A DNA stretch of 51,430 nucleotides, taken from an uncultured Pelagibacteraceae bacterium (GTDB lineage Bacteria > Pseudomonadota > Alphaproteobacteria > Pelagibacterales > Pelagibacteraceae). The notes under the pieces are model-generated. The model ran no database searches, was not told where the DNA came from, and saw only the letters and a list, made by a program, of their open reading frames with translations. Below, piece after piece: positions 35,373 through 45,380 of this stretch. Position 1 is the stretch's first letter. Each line of letters starts with the position of its first letter. Where the stretch lies: positions 1-51,430 of the forward strand of contig CABYBM010000004.1 in NCBI GenBank assembly GCA_902517175.1, given 5' to 3'. Position numbers and translations under genes: made by a program.

Positions 35373-36371
35373 ATGACAAATGAAAATAACCATCCTACGG
35401 TAAAATTTGGCAAAACAGGTGTGCTTATTATAAATCTTGGTACACCCGATTCCACAAACTGGCTTGATATCAGAAAATATTTAAAAGAATTTTTATCAGA
35501 TAAAAGAGTAATTGAAGTAAATCCTATACTTTGGCAAATAATTTTAAATCTATTCATTTTAACATTTAGGCCCTCCAAGACAGCTAAGGCCTATAAAGAA
35601 ATATGGATGAAAGAAGAAAATATATCACCTTTATTATATTATACTCAAAAACAGTCACAAAAACTTGCTGAGTCTATTTCAAGTGAAAATTTAATCTTAG
35701 ATTTTGCCATGAGATATGGGAACCCAAGTATCAAAAGTAAAATATACAAACTTAAAGAACAAGGTTGTGAAAATTTAGTAATACTTCCTCTTTATCCTCA
35801 ATACGCGGCGGCTACTACCGCAACTGTTTGTGATGAAGTATATAGAACTTTGATGAACATGAGATGGCAGCCTTCATTAAAGATAATACCTCATTACGAA
35901 TCTGAACCACTCTATATTGATGCACTTGTAAACTCTATAAATAAAAAAATTAATGAATTAAAATGGAAGCCAGATTTAATAATTGCTTCATATCACGGGA
36001 TACCAAAAAAATATTTTGATAAAGGAGACCCTTATCATTGTTATTGCCACAAGACGACAAGACTTATGACTGAAAAATTTAAATCTATTGAAATTAAAAC
36101 AACTTTTCAATCAAGATTTGGGCCACAAGCATGGCTTCAGCCTTATACAGACAAAACTCTAGAAAGTCTTCCTAATGAAGGAAAAAAAAATATTTTAACT
36201 ATATGTCCTGGCTTCTCCTCAGATTGTGTTGAAACACTTGAGGAAATTTTAATTCAAGGAAAAGAAAGCTTTATAAATGCTGGAGGTGAAAACTTTGATA
36301 TGATCCCATGTCTGAACGATAATGATGATCATATAGAGCTATTTAAAAATTTAATATTAAAATCTATTTAA
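35373..36371 (+). CDS. hemH: Ferrochelatase
   Basis: HemH inserts Fe2+ into protoporphyrin IX at the inner membrane. 332 residues: GVLIINLGTPDS at the start, the catalytic histidine in ASYHGIPKKYFDKGDPY, FQSRFGPQAWLQPYTD, and CPGFSSDCVETLEEI. It follows hemE directly and is followed by the HemG-type gene after nine bases, forming a hemE-hemH-hemG unit that covers three late haem steps. Confidence 0.97.
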   Translation: MTNENNHPTVKFGKTGVLIINLGTPDSTNWLDIRKYLKEFLSDKRVIEVNPILWQIILNLFILTFRPSKTAKAYKEIWMKEENISPLLYYTQKQSQKLAESISSENLILDFAMRYGNPSIKSKIYKLKEQGCENLVILPLYPQYAAATTATVCDEVYRTLMNMRWQPSLKIIPHYESEPLYIDALVNSINKKINELKWKPDLIIASYHGIPKKYFDKGDPYHCYCHKTTRLMTEKFKSIEIKTTFQSRFGPQAWLQPYTDKTLESLPNEGKKNILTICPGFSSDCVETLEEILIQGKESFINAGGENFDMIPCLNDNDDHIELFKNLILKSI

Positions 36372-36380
36372 TAAATAGAA

Positions 36381-36905
36381 ATGAAATCTTTAATAATTTA
36401 TTCAAGTACAGATGGACAAACTAAAAGAATATGTGAAAAAATTTTGGATCATTTAAAAAATAAAATTTCATTTGATTTAGTATCGGTTGATAAGGCTTTA
36501 GACTTAAATTTTGAAAATTATGAAAGAATTGTTATTGGAGCCAGTATAAGATATGGAAAATATAATTCTAAAATTTTTAAATTAATTAATAAAAATTTAA
36601 ATATATTAGAAAACAAACAAAGCAGTTTTTTTTCCGTTAATGTTGTTGCCAGAAAACAAGAAAAAAACACACCGGGGACAAACCCTTATATAAAAAAATT
36701 TTATCTTAGCTCAAGATGGAAACCAAAAAAAATCGAGGTTTTTGCAGGCAAAGTAGATTATCCAAATTATAATTTTATCAATAAAATTATTATAAAATTT
36801 ATAATGTATGTTACAAAAGGACCAACAGATACTAGTCAGTCATACGAATTTACAGATTGGGACAAAGTTAAACAATTTGCCTTTCAAATTGCAAATTTCA
36901 AATAA
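36381..36905 (+). CDS. hemG: HemG-type protoporphyrinogen IX dehydrogenase (flavodoxin fold)
   Basis: 174 residues. The flavodoxin FMN loop is SLIIYSSTDGQTKRI, followed by VIGASIRYGKYNSK, the HemG-specific FFSVNVVARKQEKNTPGTNPYIKKF (seen as SVNVVARKQEKNTP) and a late TKGPTDTSQSYEFTDWDKV. This parallels E. coli HemG along its full length. HemG oxidises protoporphyrinogen IX and passes electrons to quinones. Most alphaproteobacteria use the unrelated HemJ, so this form is notable. It directly follows ferrochelatase. Confidence 0.92.
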   Translation: MKSLIIYSSTDGQTKRICEKILDHLKNKISFDLVSVDKALDLNFENYERIVIGASIRYGKYNSKIFKLINKNLNILENKQSSFFSVNVVARKQEKNTPGTNPYIKKFYLSSRWKPKKIEVFAGKVDYPNYNFINKIIIKFIMYVTKGPTDTSQSYEFTDWDKVKQFAFQIANFK

Positions 36906-36978
36906 TTAAGTGTTTTTTTGAAAAAATCATAAAATCTAGGGTTGAAATTTAACTTATAACATATATATCTATTCTATC

Positions 36979-36992
36979 GATAAGTCCTTATC
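36979..36992. repeat. Short inverted repeat in the rho leader
   Basis: GATAAG and CTTATC are perfect six-base inverted arms separated by TC, located 12 bases before the rho ATG. It could be a small operator or simply a chance palindrome in AT-rich DNA. Confidence 0.35.
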
Positions 36993-37004
36993 AAAATTTA
37001 AATC

Positions 37005-38273
37005 ATGAACATTCAAGAATTAAAACTAAAATCATCAGAACAGCTTATTGCTCAAGCTGAGGAACTTGGTATTGAAAACGCAAGCACGTTAAGAAAACAG
37101 GAAATTCTTTTTGCTATTCTTAAAAAAGTTGCTGAGAAAGAAGAAATTACAGGAGTAGGGGTTTTACAATTATTACAAGATGGATTTGGTTTTTTAAGAG
37201 CAATGGAATCAAACTATTTACCTGGTCCAGACGATATATATGTTAGCCCAAGCCAGATAAGAAAGTTTGGATTAAGAACAGGTGATACTGTTGAAGGTCC
37301 TGTTAGAGCACCTAAAGAAGGTGAAAGATATTTTGCATTACTTCAAGTTAGTAAAATTAATTTTGAAGAGCCAGAAAAAGCAAGGCACAAAATTGCATTT
37401 GATAATCTTACACCGCTTTATCCTGACAAGCAGTTGGTGATGGAAGTTGAAACCACAAAAGTTGAAAAGAAACCAGATTTAACACCACGACTAATTGATC
37501 TAGTTAGCCCGATTGGTAAAGGTCAGAGATCAATAATAATTTCACCTCCAAAAGCTGGAAAGACAATGATTTTACAAAGTATAGCCAATTCGATCGCAAA
37601 AAATTATCCAGAATGTTATCTAATTGTATTGTTGATCGATGAGCGTCCAGAAGAAGTAACAGACATGCAAAGAACTGTTAAAGGAGAAGTGATAAGCTCA
37701 ACTTTTGATGAACCTGCCCAAAGGCACGTTGCCGTTGCAGAGATGGTTATTGAAAAAGCAAAAAGATTAACAGAACATAAAAAAGATGTTGTTATTTTAC
37801 TAGACTCTATAACTAGATTGGGAAGAGCTTATAATGCTGTCATACCGAGTTCAGGTAAAGTTTTAACAGGAGGTGTTGATGCAAATGCGCTTCAAAGACC
37901 AAAAAGATTTTTTGGTGCAGCTAGAAATATTGAAGAAGGTGGTTCTTTAACAATTATATCAACTGCATTAATTGATACAGGTAGCAGGATGGACGAAGTA
38001 ATTTTTGAGGAATTTAAAGGAACTGGTAATAGTGAGACTGTGCTAGATAGAAAAATAGCTGATAAAAGAATTTACCCAGCAATAGATATCACTAAGTCCG
38101 GAACAAGAAGAGAAGAATTATTATTTGATAAAAACGATCTTCAAAAAATGAATGTTTTAAGAAGAATTATTGCTCCAATGGGAACAATGGATGCAATTGA
38201 GTTTATAAATTCAAAATTAAAAGATACAAAAAATAATTCAGAGTTTTTTAACTCCATGAATAAACCTGCCTAA
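37005..38273 (+). CDS. rho: Transcription termination factor Rho
   Basis: 422 residues, a standard-length RNA-dependent ATPase. The N-terminal RNA-binding part contains [39 protein letters not shown] (seen as LQDGFGFLR and [13 protein letters not shown]); the motor has Walker [13 protein letters not shown], Walker [17 protein letters not shown], the Q-loop [23 protein letters not shown] and the R-loop [17 protein letters not shown]. Few intrinsic terminators are visible in this window, so Rho is likely to carry much of termination. Confidence 0.98.
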   Translation: MNIQELKLKSSEQLIAQAEELGIENASTLRKQEILFAILKKVAEKEEITGVGVLQLLQDGFGFLRAMESNYLPGPDDIYVSPSQIRKFGLRTGDTVEGPVRAPKEGERYFALLQVSKINFEEPEKARHKIAFDNLTPLYPDKQLVMEVETTKVEKKPDLTPRLIDLVSPIGKGQRSIIISPPKAGKTMILQSIANSIAKNYPECYLIVLLIDERPEEVTDMQRTVKGEVISSTFDEPAQRHVAVAEMVIEKAKRLTEHKKDVVILLDSITRLGRAYNAVIPSSGKVLTGGVDANALQRPKRFFGAARNIEEGGSLTIISTALIDTGSRMDEVIFEEFKGTGNSETVLDRKIADKRIYPAIDITKSGTRREELLFDKNDLQKMNVLRRIIAPMGTMDAIEFINSKLKDTKNNSEFFNSMNKPA

Positions 38274-38275
38274 CA

Positions 38276-38289
38276 AATTAGATCTAATT
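38276..38289. repeat. 14-bp perfect palindrome after rho
   Basis: AATTAGATCTAATT is its own reverse complement and begins two bases after the rho stop codon, 41 bases before mnmE. There is no T-tract and no loop, so it is not a normal terminator. Confidence 0.4.
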
Positions 38290-38330
38290 AAAGTTTTACA
38301 GTGACATAAATTTGAAGTTATAATCTTCAA

Positions 38331-39662
38331 ATGACAATTTATGCTTTATCAAGTGGACCAGGAATTTCAGGTATAGCCGTTATAAGAATTTCAGGCAAAG
38401 ATACCTCCAGGGCTATAGAACTAATGACTGGTAAGGGTGTACCAAAGCCAAGAGTGGCAACACTCAGAAAAATCAATAAAATCAACACTTCTGAACTGAT
38501 AGATGAGGGCATAATATTATGGTTTCCTAGCCCTGAGAGCTACACAGGTGAGGATATGGCCGAAATACAGATACATGGAAGCAAAGCTGTAATAGATGCC
38601 TTGCATACCAACATTGCAAGTATTGAAAATTGTAGATTAGCTGAACCGGGGGAATTTACTAAGCTCGCCTTTCAAAATGGAAAAATAAATTTGCTTAAAG
38701 CGGAGAGTATAGCTGATTTAATCTCATCTGAAACAGAAATTCAAAGACAACAAGCAATCAAAATAATGAATGGTAAATCAGCAGATCAATTTAATGCTTT
38801 AAGAAAAAAACTTTTAAAAATTCTATCTCATGTAGAAGCTAAAATAGATTTCCCAGACGAAGATTTACCAAAAGATATTTTAAATGAAATTAAAAAAAGT
38901 TCAGATGAGGTTTTAAAAAACTTAGAAAGAATTTTGAATGACCAAAAAGTTGGAGAAAGAATTAGAGAAGGATTTAAAATTGCAATTCTTGGCCCAACAA
39001 ATGCAGGTAAGTCTAGCTTACTAAATCATTTATCCAAAAGAGATGTTGCAATAGTTTCTGAAATTGCAGGAACTACAAGGGATGTAATTGAAACACATTT
39101 AAATATTGACGGTTACCCAGTTATAGTTTCCGATACTGCTGGTATAAGAGAGTCTAAAGATGAAATTGAAAAAAAAGGTATTAAATTATCTCTTAATACA
39201 GCCGAGGAAGCAGATCTCAAGTTAGTAGTTGTAGATGCTAAAAACCTTGATTTTACTGACGTTTTGAGAAGGTTATTAGATAAAAATGCCATTTTAGTGA
39301 TTAATAAATCAGATCTTTTAAAAAAAGATATTGATCCAGAAATTAAAAAAATAGATCACGTTTTAATTTCAATTAAAGACAATCTAAATATCGATGATTT
39401 AATTTTGAAAATAAAAAATAATTTAAAAAATAAATTTATTACAACTGATGATATTTTAATAACTAGAGAGCGTCACAGACAACACCTTCAACAATGTTTA
39501 GATCATTTAAAAAACTTTAATCAAAAAAACGAAATTGCAGATTTTGATAAAGCTGCAGAGGATCTAAGATTAGCCACACGACATCTTGGAATGATTGTTG
39601 GAAAAGTTGATGTTGAGGAGATATTAGGCAGTATTTTCAACGATTTTTGCATAGGCAAATAA
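38331..39662 (+). CDS. mnmE: tRNA modification GTPase MnmE
   Basis: MnmE works with MnmG to place cmnm5 or nm5 on wobble U34 of certain tRNAs. 443 residues: an N-terminal formyl-THF-binding domain (IYALSSGPGISGIAVIRISG; AEPGEFTKLAFQNGKINLLKAE), a GTPase domain at about 210-370 (GPTNAGKSSLLNHL, SEIAGTTRDVIE, DTAGIRES, NKSD), and the conserved C-terminal tail FCIGK whose Cys is required for function. Confidence 0.98.
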   Translation: MTIYALSSGPGISGIAVIRISGKDTSRAIELMTGKGVPKPRVATLRKINKINTSELIDEGIILWFPSPESYTGEDMAEIQIHGSKAVIDALHTNIASIENCRLAEPGEFTKLAFQNGKINLLKAESIADLISSETEIQRQQAIKIMNGKSADQFNALRKKLLKILSHVEAKIDFPDEDLPKDILNEIKKSSDEVLKNLERILNDQKVGERIREGFKIAILGPTNAGKSSLLNHLSKRDVAIVSEIAGTTRDVIETHLNIDGYPVIVSDTAGIRESKDEIEKKGIKLSLNTAEEADLKLVVVDAKNLDFTDVLRRLLDKNAILVINKSDLLKKDIDPEIKKIDHVLISIKDNLNIDDLILKIKNNLKNKFITTDDILITRERHRQHLQQCLDHLKNFNQKNEIADFDKAAEDLRLATRHLGMIVGKVDVEEILGSIFNDFCIGK

Positions 39663-39779
39663 TAAGCAATTTACCAAGGTTTTTAGGCTTTTTTTCCTGG
39701 AAATCGTTGATATTCAATACTTATTCGTCAATAATAATAGGTATCTTGTAAATAAATCAATCAGCTATAAGTTTAGCTC

Positions 39780-41651
39780 ATGAAAAATGATTTATCTTTT
39801 GATGTAGTAGTAATCGGTGGTGGACATGCAGGTTGTGAAGCTGCAACAGCCTCTGCACGCTTAGGATTAAACACTGCTTTATTTACCCACAAAATTGAAA
39901 CAATTGGTGAGATGTCGTGCAATCCAGCTATTGGTGGATTGGGAAAAGGTCATTTAGTAAGAGAGATAGATGCTCTTGATGGTGTTATGGGAGAGATTGC
40001 TGATAAGTCAGGAATTCAATTTAGGTTGCTAAACAGAAGTAGAGGTCCTGCTGTTCGTGGACCAAGAACACAGTCAGACAGATCATTGTATCGAAAATAT
40101 ATGCAAGAAAAACTTGCAAACTATTGTAATTTAAACATTTTTTCTGATCCTGTTATTAAGTTTATTTTTAATAAAAATACCATAAATGGTTTTGAAACTA
40201 ATAAAGGTAAAAAAGTTACATGTAGTAAGTTAATATTGACAACAGGCACTTTTTTAAATGGTTTGATACATATAGGTGATGAAAAAACACCGGCAGGAAG
40301 ATATGATGAAAAACCTTCTACAGGTTTAAGTGAACAACTACAAAAATATGAATTCAAAATTGGAAGATTAAAAACAGGAACTCCTCCTCGATTAGATTCA
40401 AGAACTATCAATTATAGAAATTTAGAAGAGCAGTTTGCAGATGACGATCCTTATTTTTTTTCTTTTCTAACTAAAGAAATTATAAACAAACAAGTATCAT
40501 GTCGGATGACATACACTAATCACAAGGTACATAAGATAATAGAAAAAAATCTGACTAAAAGCGCAATGTACTCTGGAAACATAAAAGGAGTCGGACCTAG
40601 ATATTGTCCTTCCATAGAGGATAAGATTGTAAAATTCTCTGCCAAAGGACGACACCAGATATTTTTAGAGCCTGAAGGGTTAAACGACCATACAATTTAT
40701 CCAAATGGTATCTCTACTTCCCTTCCGAGTGAAGTTCAGCAAGAAATATGTAATAATATCAATGGTTTAGAGAATGTAAAAATAATTAGACCAGGATACG
40801 CTATTGAATATGACTATATAGATCCTAGGGAGCTTTTCCTTACCCTTGAAACTAAAAAGATTAATAATCTTTATTTAGCTGGCCAAATTAATGGAACCAC
40901 TGGATATGAAGAGGCCGCTGCTCAAGGTCTTGTTGCAGGAATAAATGCAGCATTATCTATTAAGAGAAAAGAACCTTTTATACTAGATAGATCTGATGCG
41001 TATATAGGAGTTATGATAGATGATTTGGTAACTAAAGGTGTTGCTGAACCATATAGAATGTTCACTTCTCGAGCAGAATACAGATTGAGCTTGAGAGCCG
41101 ATAATGCTGATCAAAGATTAACTAATAAAGGTATTGAAATTGGATTAATCGGAGATCAAAGAAAGAAGATATATTTAGATAAATCAGAAAAACTAAAGAA
41201 TATTTCAAACAAAATGCTCAAATCTCTTATTTCACCAAATAAAGCAGAAACTTATGGAATAAAGATAGCTAAAGACGGTATTCTTAGGTGTTCAAATGAA
41301 ATTTTAACGCAAAAAGGTGTTGATATGCATAAAATAAGGGAAATTTGGAGTGATATACCTTTTTACAGTAGTGAAATTGACGAACAGATCGAGATAAATG
41401 CTCATTACAGAGGCTACTTAAAAAAACAAAAAGCTGATATTCTTGCCTTTAAAAGGGATGAAAATCTCATAATACCAGATAAAATTGATTATGATAAGCT
41501 TTCAGGACTATCAAATGAGGTAAAGGCAAAATTTAACGAAATTAAGCCTAAAACTATGGGTCAGGCCTTAAGAATTGATGGAATTACTCCTGCGGCTGTA
41601 TATATTTTGTTGTCACATGTAAAAAGAAAGTCTATTAAGCATATAGCTTAA
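39780..41651 (+). CDS. mnmG: tRNA uridine-5-carboxymethylaminomethyl modification enzyme MnmG
   Basis: Partner of MnmE. 623 residues with the FAD-binding [67 protein letters not shown] and the C-terminal MnmE-contact region. It overlaps rsmG by one base (TAATG). The mnmE-mnmG spacer of 117 bases is one of the longer gaps here; I see no clear terminator in it. Confidence 0.98.
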   Translation: MKNDLSFDVVVIGGGHAGCEAATASARLGLNTALFTHKIETIGEMSCNPAIGGLGKGHLVREIDALDGVMGEIADKSGIQFRLLNRSRGPAVRGPRTQSDRSLYRKYMQEKLANYCNLNIFSDPVIKFIFNKNTINGFETNKGKKVTCSKLILTTGTFLNGLIHIGDEKTPAGRYDEKPSTGLSEQLQKYEFKIGRLKTGTPPRLDSRTINYRNLEEQFADDDPYFFSFLTKEIINKQVSCRMTYTNHKVHKIIEKNLTKSAMYSGNIKGVGPRYCPSIEDKIVKFSAKGRHQIFLEPEGLNDHTIYPNGISTSLPSEVQQEICNNINGLENVKIIRPGYAIEYDYIDPRELFLTLETKKINNLYLAGQINGTTGYEEAAAQGLVAGINAALSIKRKEPFILDRSDAYIGVMIDDLVTKGVAEPYRMFTSRAEYRLSLRADNADQRLTNKGIEIGLIGDQRKKIYLDKSEKLKNISNKMLKSLISPNKAETYGIKIAKDGILRCSNEILTQKGVDMHKIREIWSDIPFYSSEIDEQIEINAHYRGYLKKQKADILAFKRDENLIIPDKIDYDKLSGLSNEVKAKFNEIKPKTMGQALRIDGITPAAVYILLSHVKRKSIKHIA

Positions 41652-42304
41652 TGGATCAAGAAATTATAAATTCTTACTCAAAACTTTCAGGGCTAAATGT
41701 TTCACGTGAAACATTTTCTGACTTTGAAAGCTATATATCAATGATCTTAGAAAAAAATCAAAAAATCAACTTAATTAGCAATAAAATAAATGAAAAAAAT
41801 GACATAATTGAGCGTCATATTGTTGATTCCGCTCAAATTATTGATATTGTTGACTTTAATAGCAATACAACTACAGATATAGGATCAGGGAGTGGCATGC
41901 CCGGTATAATCATAGCAATTTTACTTAAAAGCTTAAAAATGGATATAAAGGTCAAGCTTTATGAAAAAAGTTACCATAAAAGCCATTTTCTTAAAGAAGT
42001 CTCTACAAAATTAAATCTAAAAACAGAAATAATACAAAAAAATATTTTTGAAGAAAAAAAAATAGAAACAGGAACAATAATGTCTAGAGCATTTAAACCA
42101 ATGCCCGTAGTTTTAGATTTAGTGAATAAAAATTTTTCAAGTTTTTCAAATATAATTTTTTTTATGGGCAAGAGTGGAAGGGAAATTTTTCAAAATACTT
42201 TAAAGGATTGGGATTTAGATTATTCTGAAAAAAAAAGTCTAACTAGCAGAGAGTCTTTTTTAGTAAATGTAAAAAAAATTAAAAAAAAATTAAAAAAAAA
42301 CTAA
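41651..42304 (+). CDS. rsmG: 16S rRNA (guanine527-N7)-methyltransferase
   Basis: RsmG (GidB) methylates G527 of 16S rRNA. 217 residues with NLISNKINEKNDIIERHIVDSAQI, the SAM-binding TDIGSGSGMPGIIIAI and MSRAFKPMPVVLDL. Residues 16-21 (NVSRET) are encoded by the parS palindrome, so this part of the protein is constrained by two functions. The last 25 residues are very Lys-rich. It abuts parA with no spacer. Confidence 0.96.
   Translation: MDQEIINSYSKLSGLNVSRETFSDFESYISMILEKNQKINLISNKINEKNDIIERHIVDSAQIIDIVDFNSNTTTDIGSGSGMPGIIIAILLKSLKMDIKVKLYEKSYHKSHFLKEVSTKLNLKTEIIQKNIFEEKKIETGTIMSRAFKPMPVVLDLVNKNFSSFSNIIFFMGKSGREIFQNTLKDWDLDYSEKKSLTSRESFLVNVKKIKKKLKKN
41698..41713. promoter_or_regulatory. 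parS: parS centromere site within rsmG
   Basis: TGTTTCACGTGAAACA is a perfect 16-base palindrome and an exact match to the chromosomal parS consensus bound by ParB (established in Bacillus, Caulobacter and others). It lies 48 bases into rsmG, 1.4 kb upstream of parB. It is the ParB loading site for chromosome segregation. No second copy was seen elsewhere in the window. Confidence 0.96.
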
Positions 42305-43099
42305 ATGCAAATTATTTCAGTCATAAATCAAAAGGGTGGGGTTGGTAAAACAACTTCTGCAATTAACTTAGCAGCAGGCTTATCGCAACAGAACAAGAAA
42401 ATTCTAGTTTTAGACTTAGACCCACAGGGAAATGCAACCACAGGCCTTGGATTATCCAACATAGAAAATTCTTCAGAGACAATTTACGGTGTTCTTAATG
42501 GAACTAAAGAAATAAGTGATGTGATTAAAAGAACGAAGTTTGAAAATCTTGATATAATAACCTCTAACGTAGATTTATCTGGTATTGAGGTGGAGACGGC
42601 TGATGATAATAACAGAGCTTTCTTGTTAAAAGTAAAATTAACCTCGTATTTAAACAATTCTAGAGGTATATACGATTATATATTGATAGATTGTCCACCA
42701 TCTCTAAGCCTACTGACTGTAATGGCGCTGGTAAGCTCAAACTCACTTTTAGTCCCGCTTCAAACAGAATTTTTTGCTTTAGAGGGCTTAACACAGTTAA
42801 TGAAAACAATTGAGAGAATAAAGGTAAGTCTTAACCCTGAGTTGAGCATTAGAGGAATACTATTAACAATGTATGACAAACGAAATAAGCTTTCCTCTCA
42901 AGTTGAGAAAGAGGCTAGAGATTATTTTAATGAAAAAGTTTATTCAACAGTAATTCCTAGGAACGTTAGATTGTCGGAGGCACCTTCACACGGTATGCCA
43001 GTTCTAATATATGACAAGACCTGTCCAGGTAGTAAAGCATATTTTAGTTTTACAGATGAATTCTTAAATCAAGAGACAACAATGGGGAGCGCTGCTTAA
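42305..43099 (+). CDS. parA: Chromosome partitioning ATPase ParA
   Basis: 264 residues. Deviant Walker A NQKGGVGKTTSAINLAAGL at the extreme N-terminus (chromosomal type without an N-terminal HTH), LDLDPQGNATTGLG, and YILIDCPPSLSLLTVMAL. ParA forms nucleoid-bound dimers that move ParB-parS complexes. It is coupled to parB by a one-base overlap (TAATG). Confidence 0.98.
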   Translation: MQIISVINQKGGVGKTTSAINLAAGLSQQNKKILVLDLDPQGNATTGLGLSNIENSSETIYGVLNGTKEISDVIKRTKFENLDIITSNVDLSGIEVETADDNNRAFLLKVKLTSYLNNSRGIYDYILIDCPPSLSLLTVMALVSSNSLLVPLQTEFFALEGLTQLMKTIERIKVSLNPELSIRGILLTMYDKRNKLSSQVEKEARDYFNEKVYSTVIPRNVRLSEAPSHGMPVLIYDKTCPGSKAYFSFTDEFLNQETTMGSAA

Positions 43100-43947
43100 T
43101 GGACTCTAATAAAATAAAAAAAGGACTAGGAAGAGGTTTGTCATCTCTTATTGGTGAAACTAAAATTGAAAGTCAAAAAAACAGACTATCAGTTAGTGTC
43201 CTTATACCTAATAAGTATCAACCTAGAAAAATATTTAATGAGGAAAATTTAAACGAACTTTCTAATTCAATTAGAGAAAGAGGAATTTTACAACCAATCA
43301 TAGTTCGAAAATCTAATGATGAACAATCTAAATTTGAAATAATCGCAGGAGAGAGAAGATGGCTTGCGGCTCAAAAGGCAGGTTTGCATGATGTGCCAGT
43401 GGTGATCACTGAAGCAGATGATTTAAAATCATTGGAATTCGCAATAGTCGAAAATGTTCAAAGACATGATTTAAATCCACTAGAGGAAGCACAGGGATAT
43501 AAAAAACTTATAGACGAATTTTCATATGATCAAGAAAAAGTCTCTAAATTTATTGGTAAAAGTCGCAGTTATATTGCTAACGCACTTAGACTTTTGTCTC
43601 TTCCAGATGATGTGGTTAAATTAATAGAAAAGCAAAAATTATCAGCTGGTCATGCAAAAATTTTAGTTGGATTAGAAAATGCTAGTTTTGTAGCTAGTAA
43701 GATAATTGAAAATAAACTTTCAGTAAGACAAGCTGAAAATTTTGTAAAATTATTTAAAAGAAAAAAACAAAAACACAGTAATACAAAGGATGCAAATATA
43801 ATGCATTTAGAAATGTCAATTGTGAATAAAGTTGGTCTTAATGTAGAAATTAAAAATAAAAAGAATAATAAAGGTCAAATTTCATTTGAATATAAAGATT
43901 TAGATCAATTAAATAAAATCATTGATATAATTAAATCTAATTACTAG
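43099..43947 (+). CDS. parB: Chromosome partitioning protein ParB
   Basis: 282 residues. N-terminal ParA-stimulating GLGRGLSSLIGE, CTP-binding motifs QPIIVRK, GERRWLAAQKAG and ENVQRHDLNPLEEAQGY, a central HTH around YDQEKVSKFIGKSRSYIANALRLL (the parS reader), and a short C-terminal dimerisation domain. The gene overlaps the convergent holA gene by 11 bases. Confidence 0.98.
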   Translation: MDSNKIKKGLGRGLSSLIGETKIESQKNRLSVSVLIPNKYQPRKIFNEENLNELSNSIRERGILQPIIVRKSNDEQSKFEIIAGERRWLAAQKAGLHDVPVVITEADDLKSLEFAIVENVQRHDLNPLEEAQGYKKLIDEFSYDQEKVSKFIGKSRSYIANALRLLSLPDDVVKLIEKQKLSAGHAKILVGLENASFVASKIIENKLSVRQAENFVKLFKRKKQKHSNTKDANIMHLEMSIVNKVGLNVEIKNKKNNKGQISFEYKDLDQLNKIIDIIKSNY

Positions 43948-44926
43948 TATTAGCTGTTGTTTGATCTAATATAAAATCTCTTATTAGATCAATAGGATTA
44001 CTCAAATTTTTTTTAATCTGTAATTCAATCTCGCTTAATTTGTAAATTAATTTTTTTATATTTTTAGGCTTCCATTTAATTATTTGATTTTTTGTAATAT
44101 CTTTATCTTTCCAGAAAACTGGAGGTTTAGCACTGGATATTGTAAGATCGATATTACGATTTTTTTCAAATTCCTCTGAAAGTTTTAATAATTTTTTTGA
44201 TTTATTTAAAAAGGTTCTAACTATTAAAATACTATCTTCATTACCAAAGGTGTTTTCATTTAAAATATTCACTATCTTCTTTTTATTTTTAGCCAGACAA
44301 TTATCAATTAGAGAAGATATACTTTGATTTTCAATTAAATTTGACAGTTTTGATATAACATCTAGTGTAACTTTATTGCCAGTCATTGCAAATAGTTCAA
44401 TTTTTTCTAGTTCACTTAACAATGTCGCTCTATCTCCATTACATTTGTTTATTAAAACATTAATACTCGATAAGGAAATAAGAATTTTTTTATTTTTTAA
44501 ATAACTGTAAGCAAATTTGATAAGCGTTTGTTCATTATCAGGATAAAAGGCTACACAGATATATTTTTTTTCTTTTTCGAATAGCCCTCTAAGTTTAGAT
44601 TTTTTTTCTAAATTTTCTGAACATATAATAATTTTATCATCAATTTTTTTATTTTTTAATTGATCTAAAATTTTGACTATTTTATCAGTTGCTCTTTTAA
44701 TGATGATAAATTTCTCATTTTCAAATAGTGATTTATTTAAAATATTCTCGATAAATTCATTTTGTGTATCTAATATTTCTTTTTCATCATAATTAATAGG
44801 TTTTACTTTATCTTTCGATAATTGTTCAATAGCGTCATTTTTTAAAGCTTCGTTCTTCCCATAAAAAAGAATTAAATTATTTTCATCAAGATTTATTTTA
44901 TTTATTTCAAAAAATTTTATATTCAC
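43937..44926 (-). CDS. holA: DNA polymerase III delta subunit
   Basis: 329 residues; HolA opens the beta clamp as part of the clamp loader. LILFYGKNEALKNDAIEQLSKD, the Lys-rich AAA+-like domain, NKCNGDRATLLSELEKIELFA and a C-terminal ELQIKKNLSNPIDLIRDFIL fit the divergent delta family. It begins with GTG at 44926, overlapping the lptE stop as GTGA. The lptE-holA pair downstream of leuS is the common proteobacterial order. Confidence 0.92.
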   Translation of the reverse strand: MNIKFFEINKINLDENNLILFYGKNEALKNDAIEQLSKDKVKPINYDEKEILDTQNEFIENILNKSLFENEKFIIIKRATDKIVKILDQLKNKKIDDKIIICSENLEKKSKLRGLFEKEKKYICVAFYPDNEQTLIKFAYSYLKNKKILISLSSINVLINKCNGDRATLLSELEKIELFAMTGNKVTLDVISKLSNLIENQSISSLIDNCLAKNKKKIVNILNENTFGNEDSILIVRTFLNKSKKLLKLSEEFEKNRNIDLTISSAKPPVFWKDKDITKNQIIKWKPKNIKKLIYKLSEIELQIKKNLSNPIDLIRDFILDQTTANTSN

Positions 44927-45378
44927 TCAAAATTTACAAGGTAGGAGGTTATTTTATCTAACATTAAACTAGAAAAATTTTTCTTTATTTGCTTTTCATA
45001 TTTTTTTTCTTCGAACTTATCATTAAAATTTTCCATGTTAAATGTTTCATTTAAGTAAACATTTTGTATTTTTTTATCAATTTCGAATTGTAAATCTAAA
45101 TCTGCATTTAATTTATATTTAGTAATTTTACCAGTTGCGTCCTTTAATATCGGACTTTTAGAATATTTTGTATTTATTTTTATTTGAAATTTTCTTATAT
45201 TATCTTTTCCAATATATTGATTTAAATTTCTTTCAATTGAATAATTTATATCTTTGTCTCCTTTCATTTCTAATGACAAAATTTCAAAATTAATATTTTT
45301 ATTTTGAGTATATATTGGTGTGTAACCACAACCAGATAATACAATTATTGTAAGGAAAATTAAAAAAACTTTTTTCAT
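44923..45378 (-). CDS. lptE: LPS-assembly lipoprotein LptE-like
   Basis: 151 residues beginning with a lipoprotein signal (KKVFLIFLTIIVLSGCGYTPIY) with lipobox L-S-G-C at residues 14-17. CGYTPIY directly after the lipid-anchored Cys is characteristic of LptE, the plug of the LptD outer-membrane LPS channel. The rest is beta-rich and poorly conserved. Position between leuS and holA agrees with this assignment. Confidence 0.88.
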   Translation of the reverse strand: MKKVFLIFLTIIVLSGCGYTPIYTQNKNINFEILSLEMKGDKDINYSIERNLNQYIGKDNIRKFQIKINTKYSKSPILKDATGKITKYKLNADLDLQFEIDKKIQNVYLNETFNMENFNDKFEEKKYEKQIKKNFSSLMLDKITSYLVNFE

Positions 45379-45380
45379 TT

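Noticed and set aside
39663-39779. Possible riboswitch or small RNA in the mnmE-mnmG spacer
   Set aside because: No conserved aptamer pattern or GC-rich hairpin was seen; only AT-rich sequence with a T-run.
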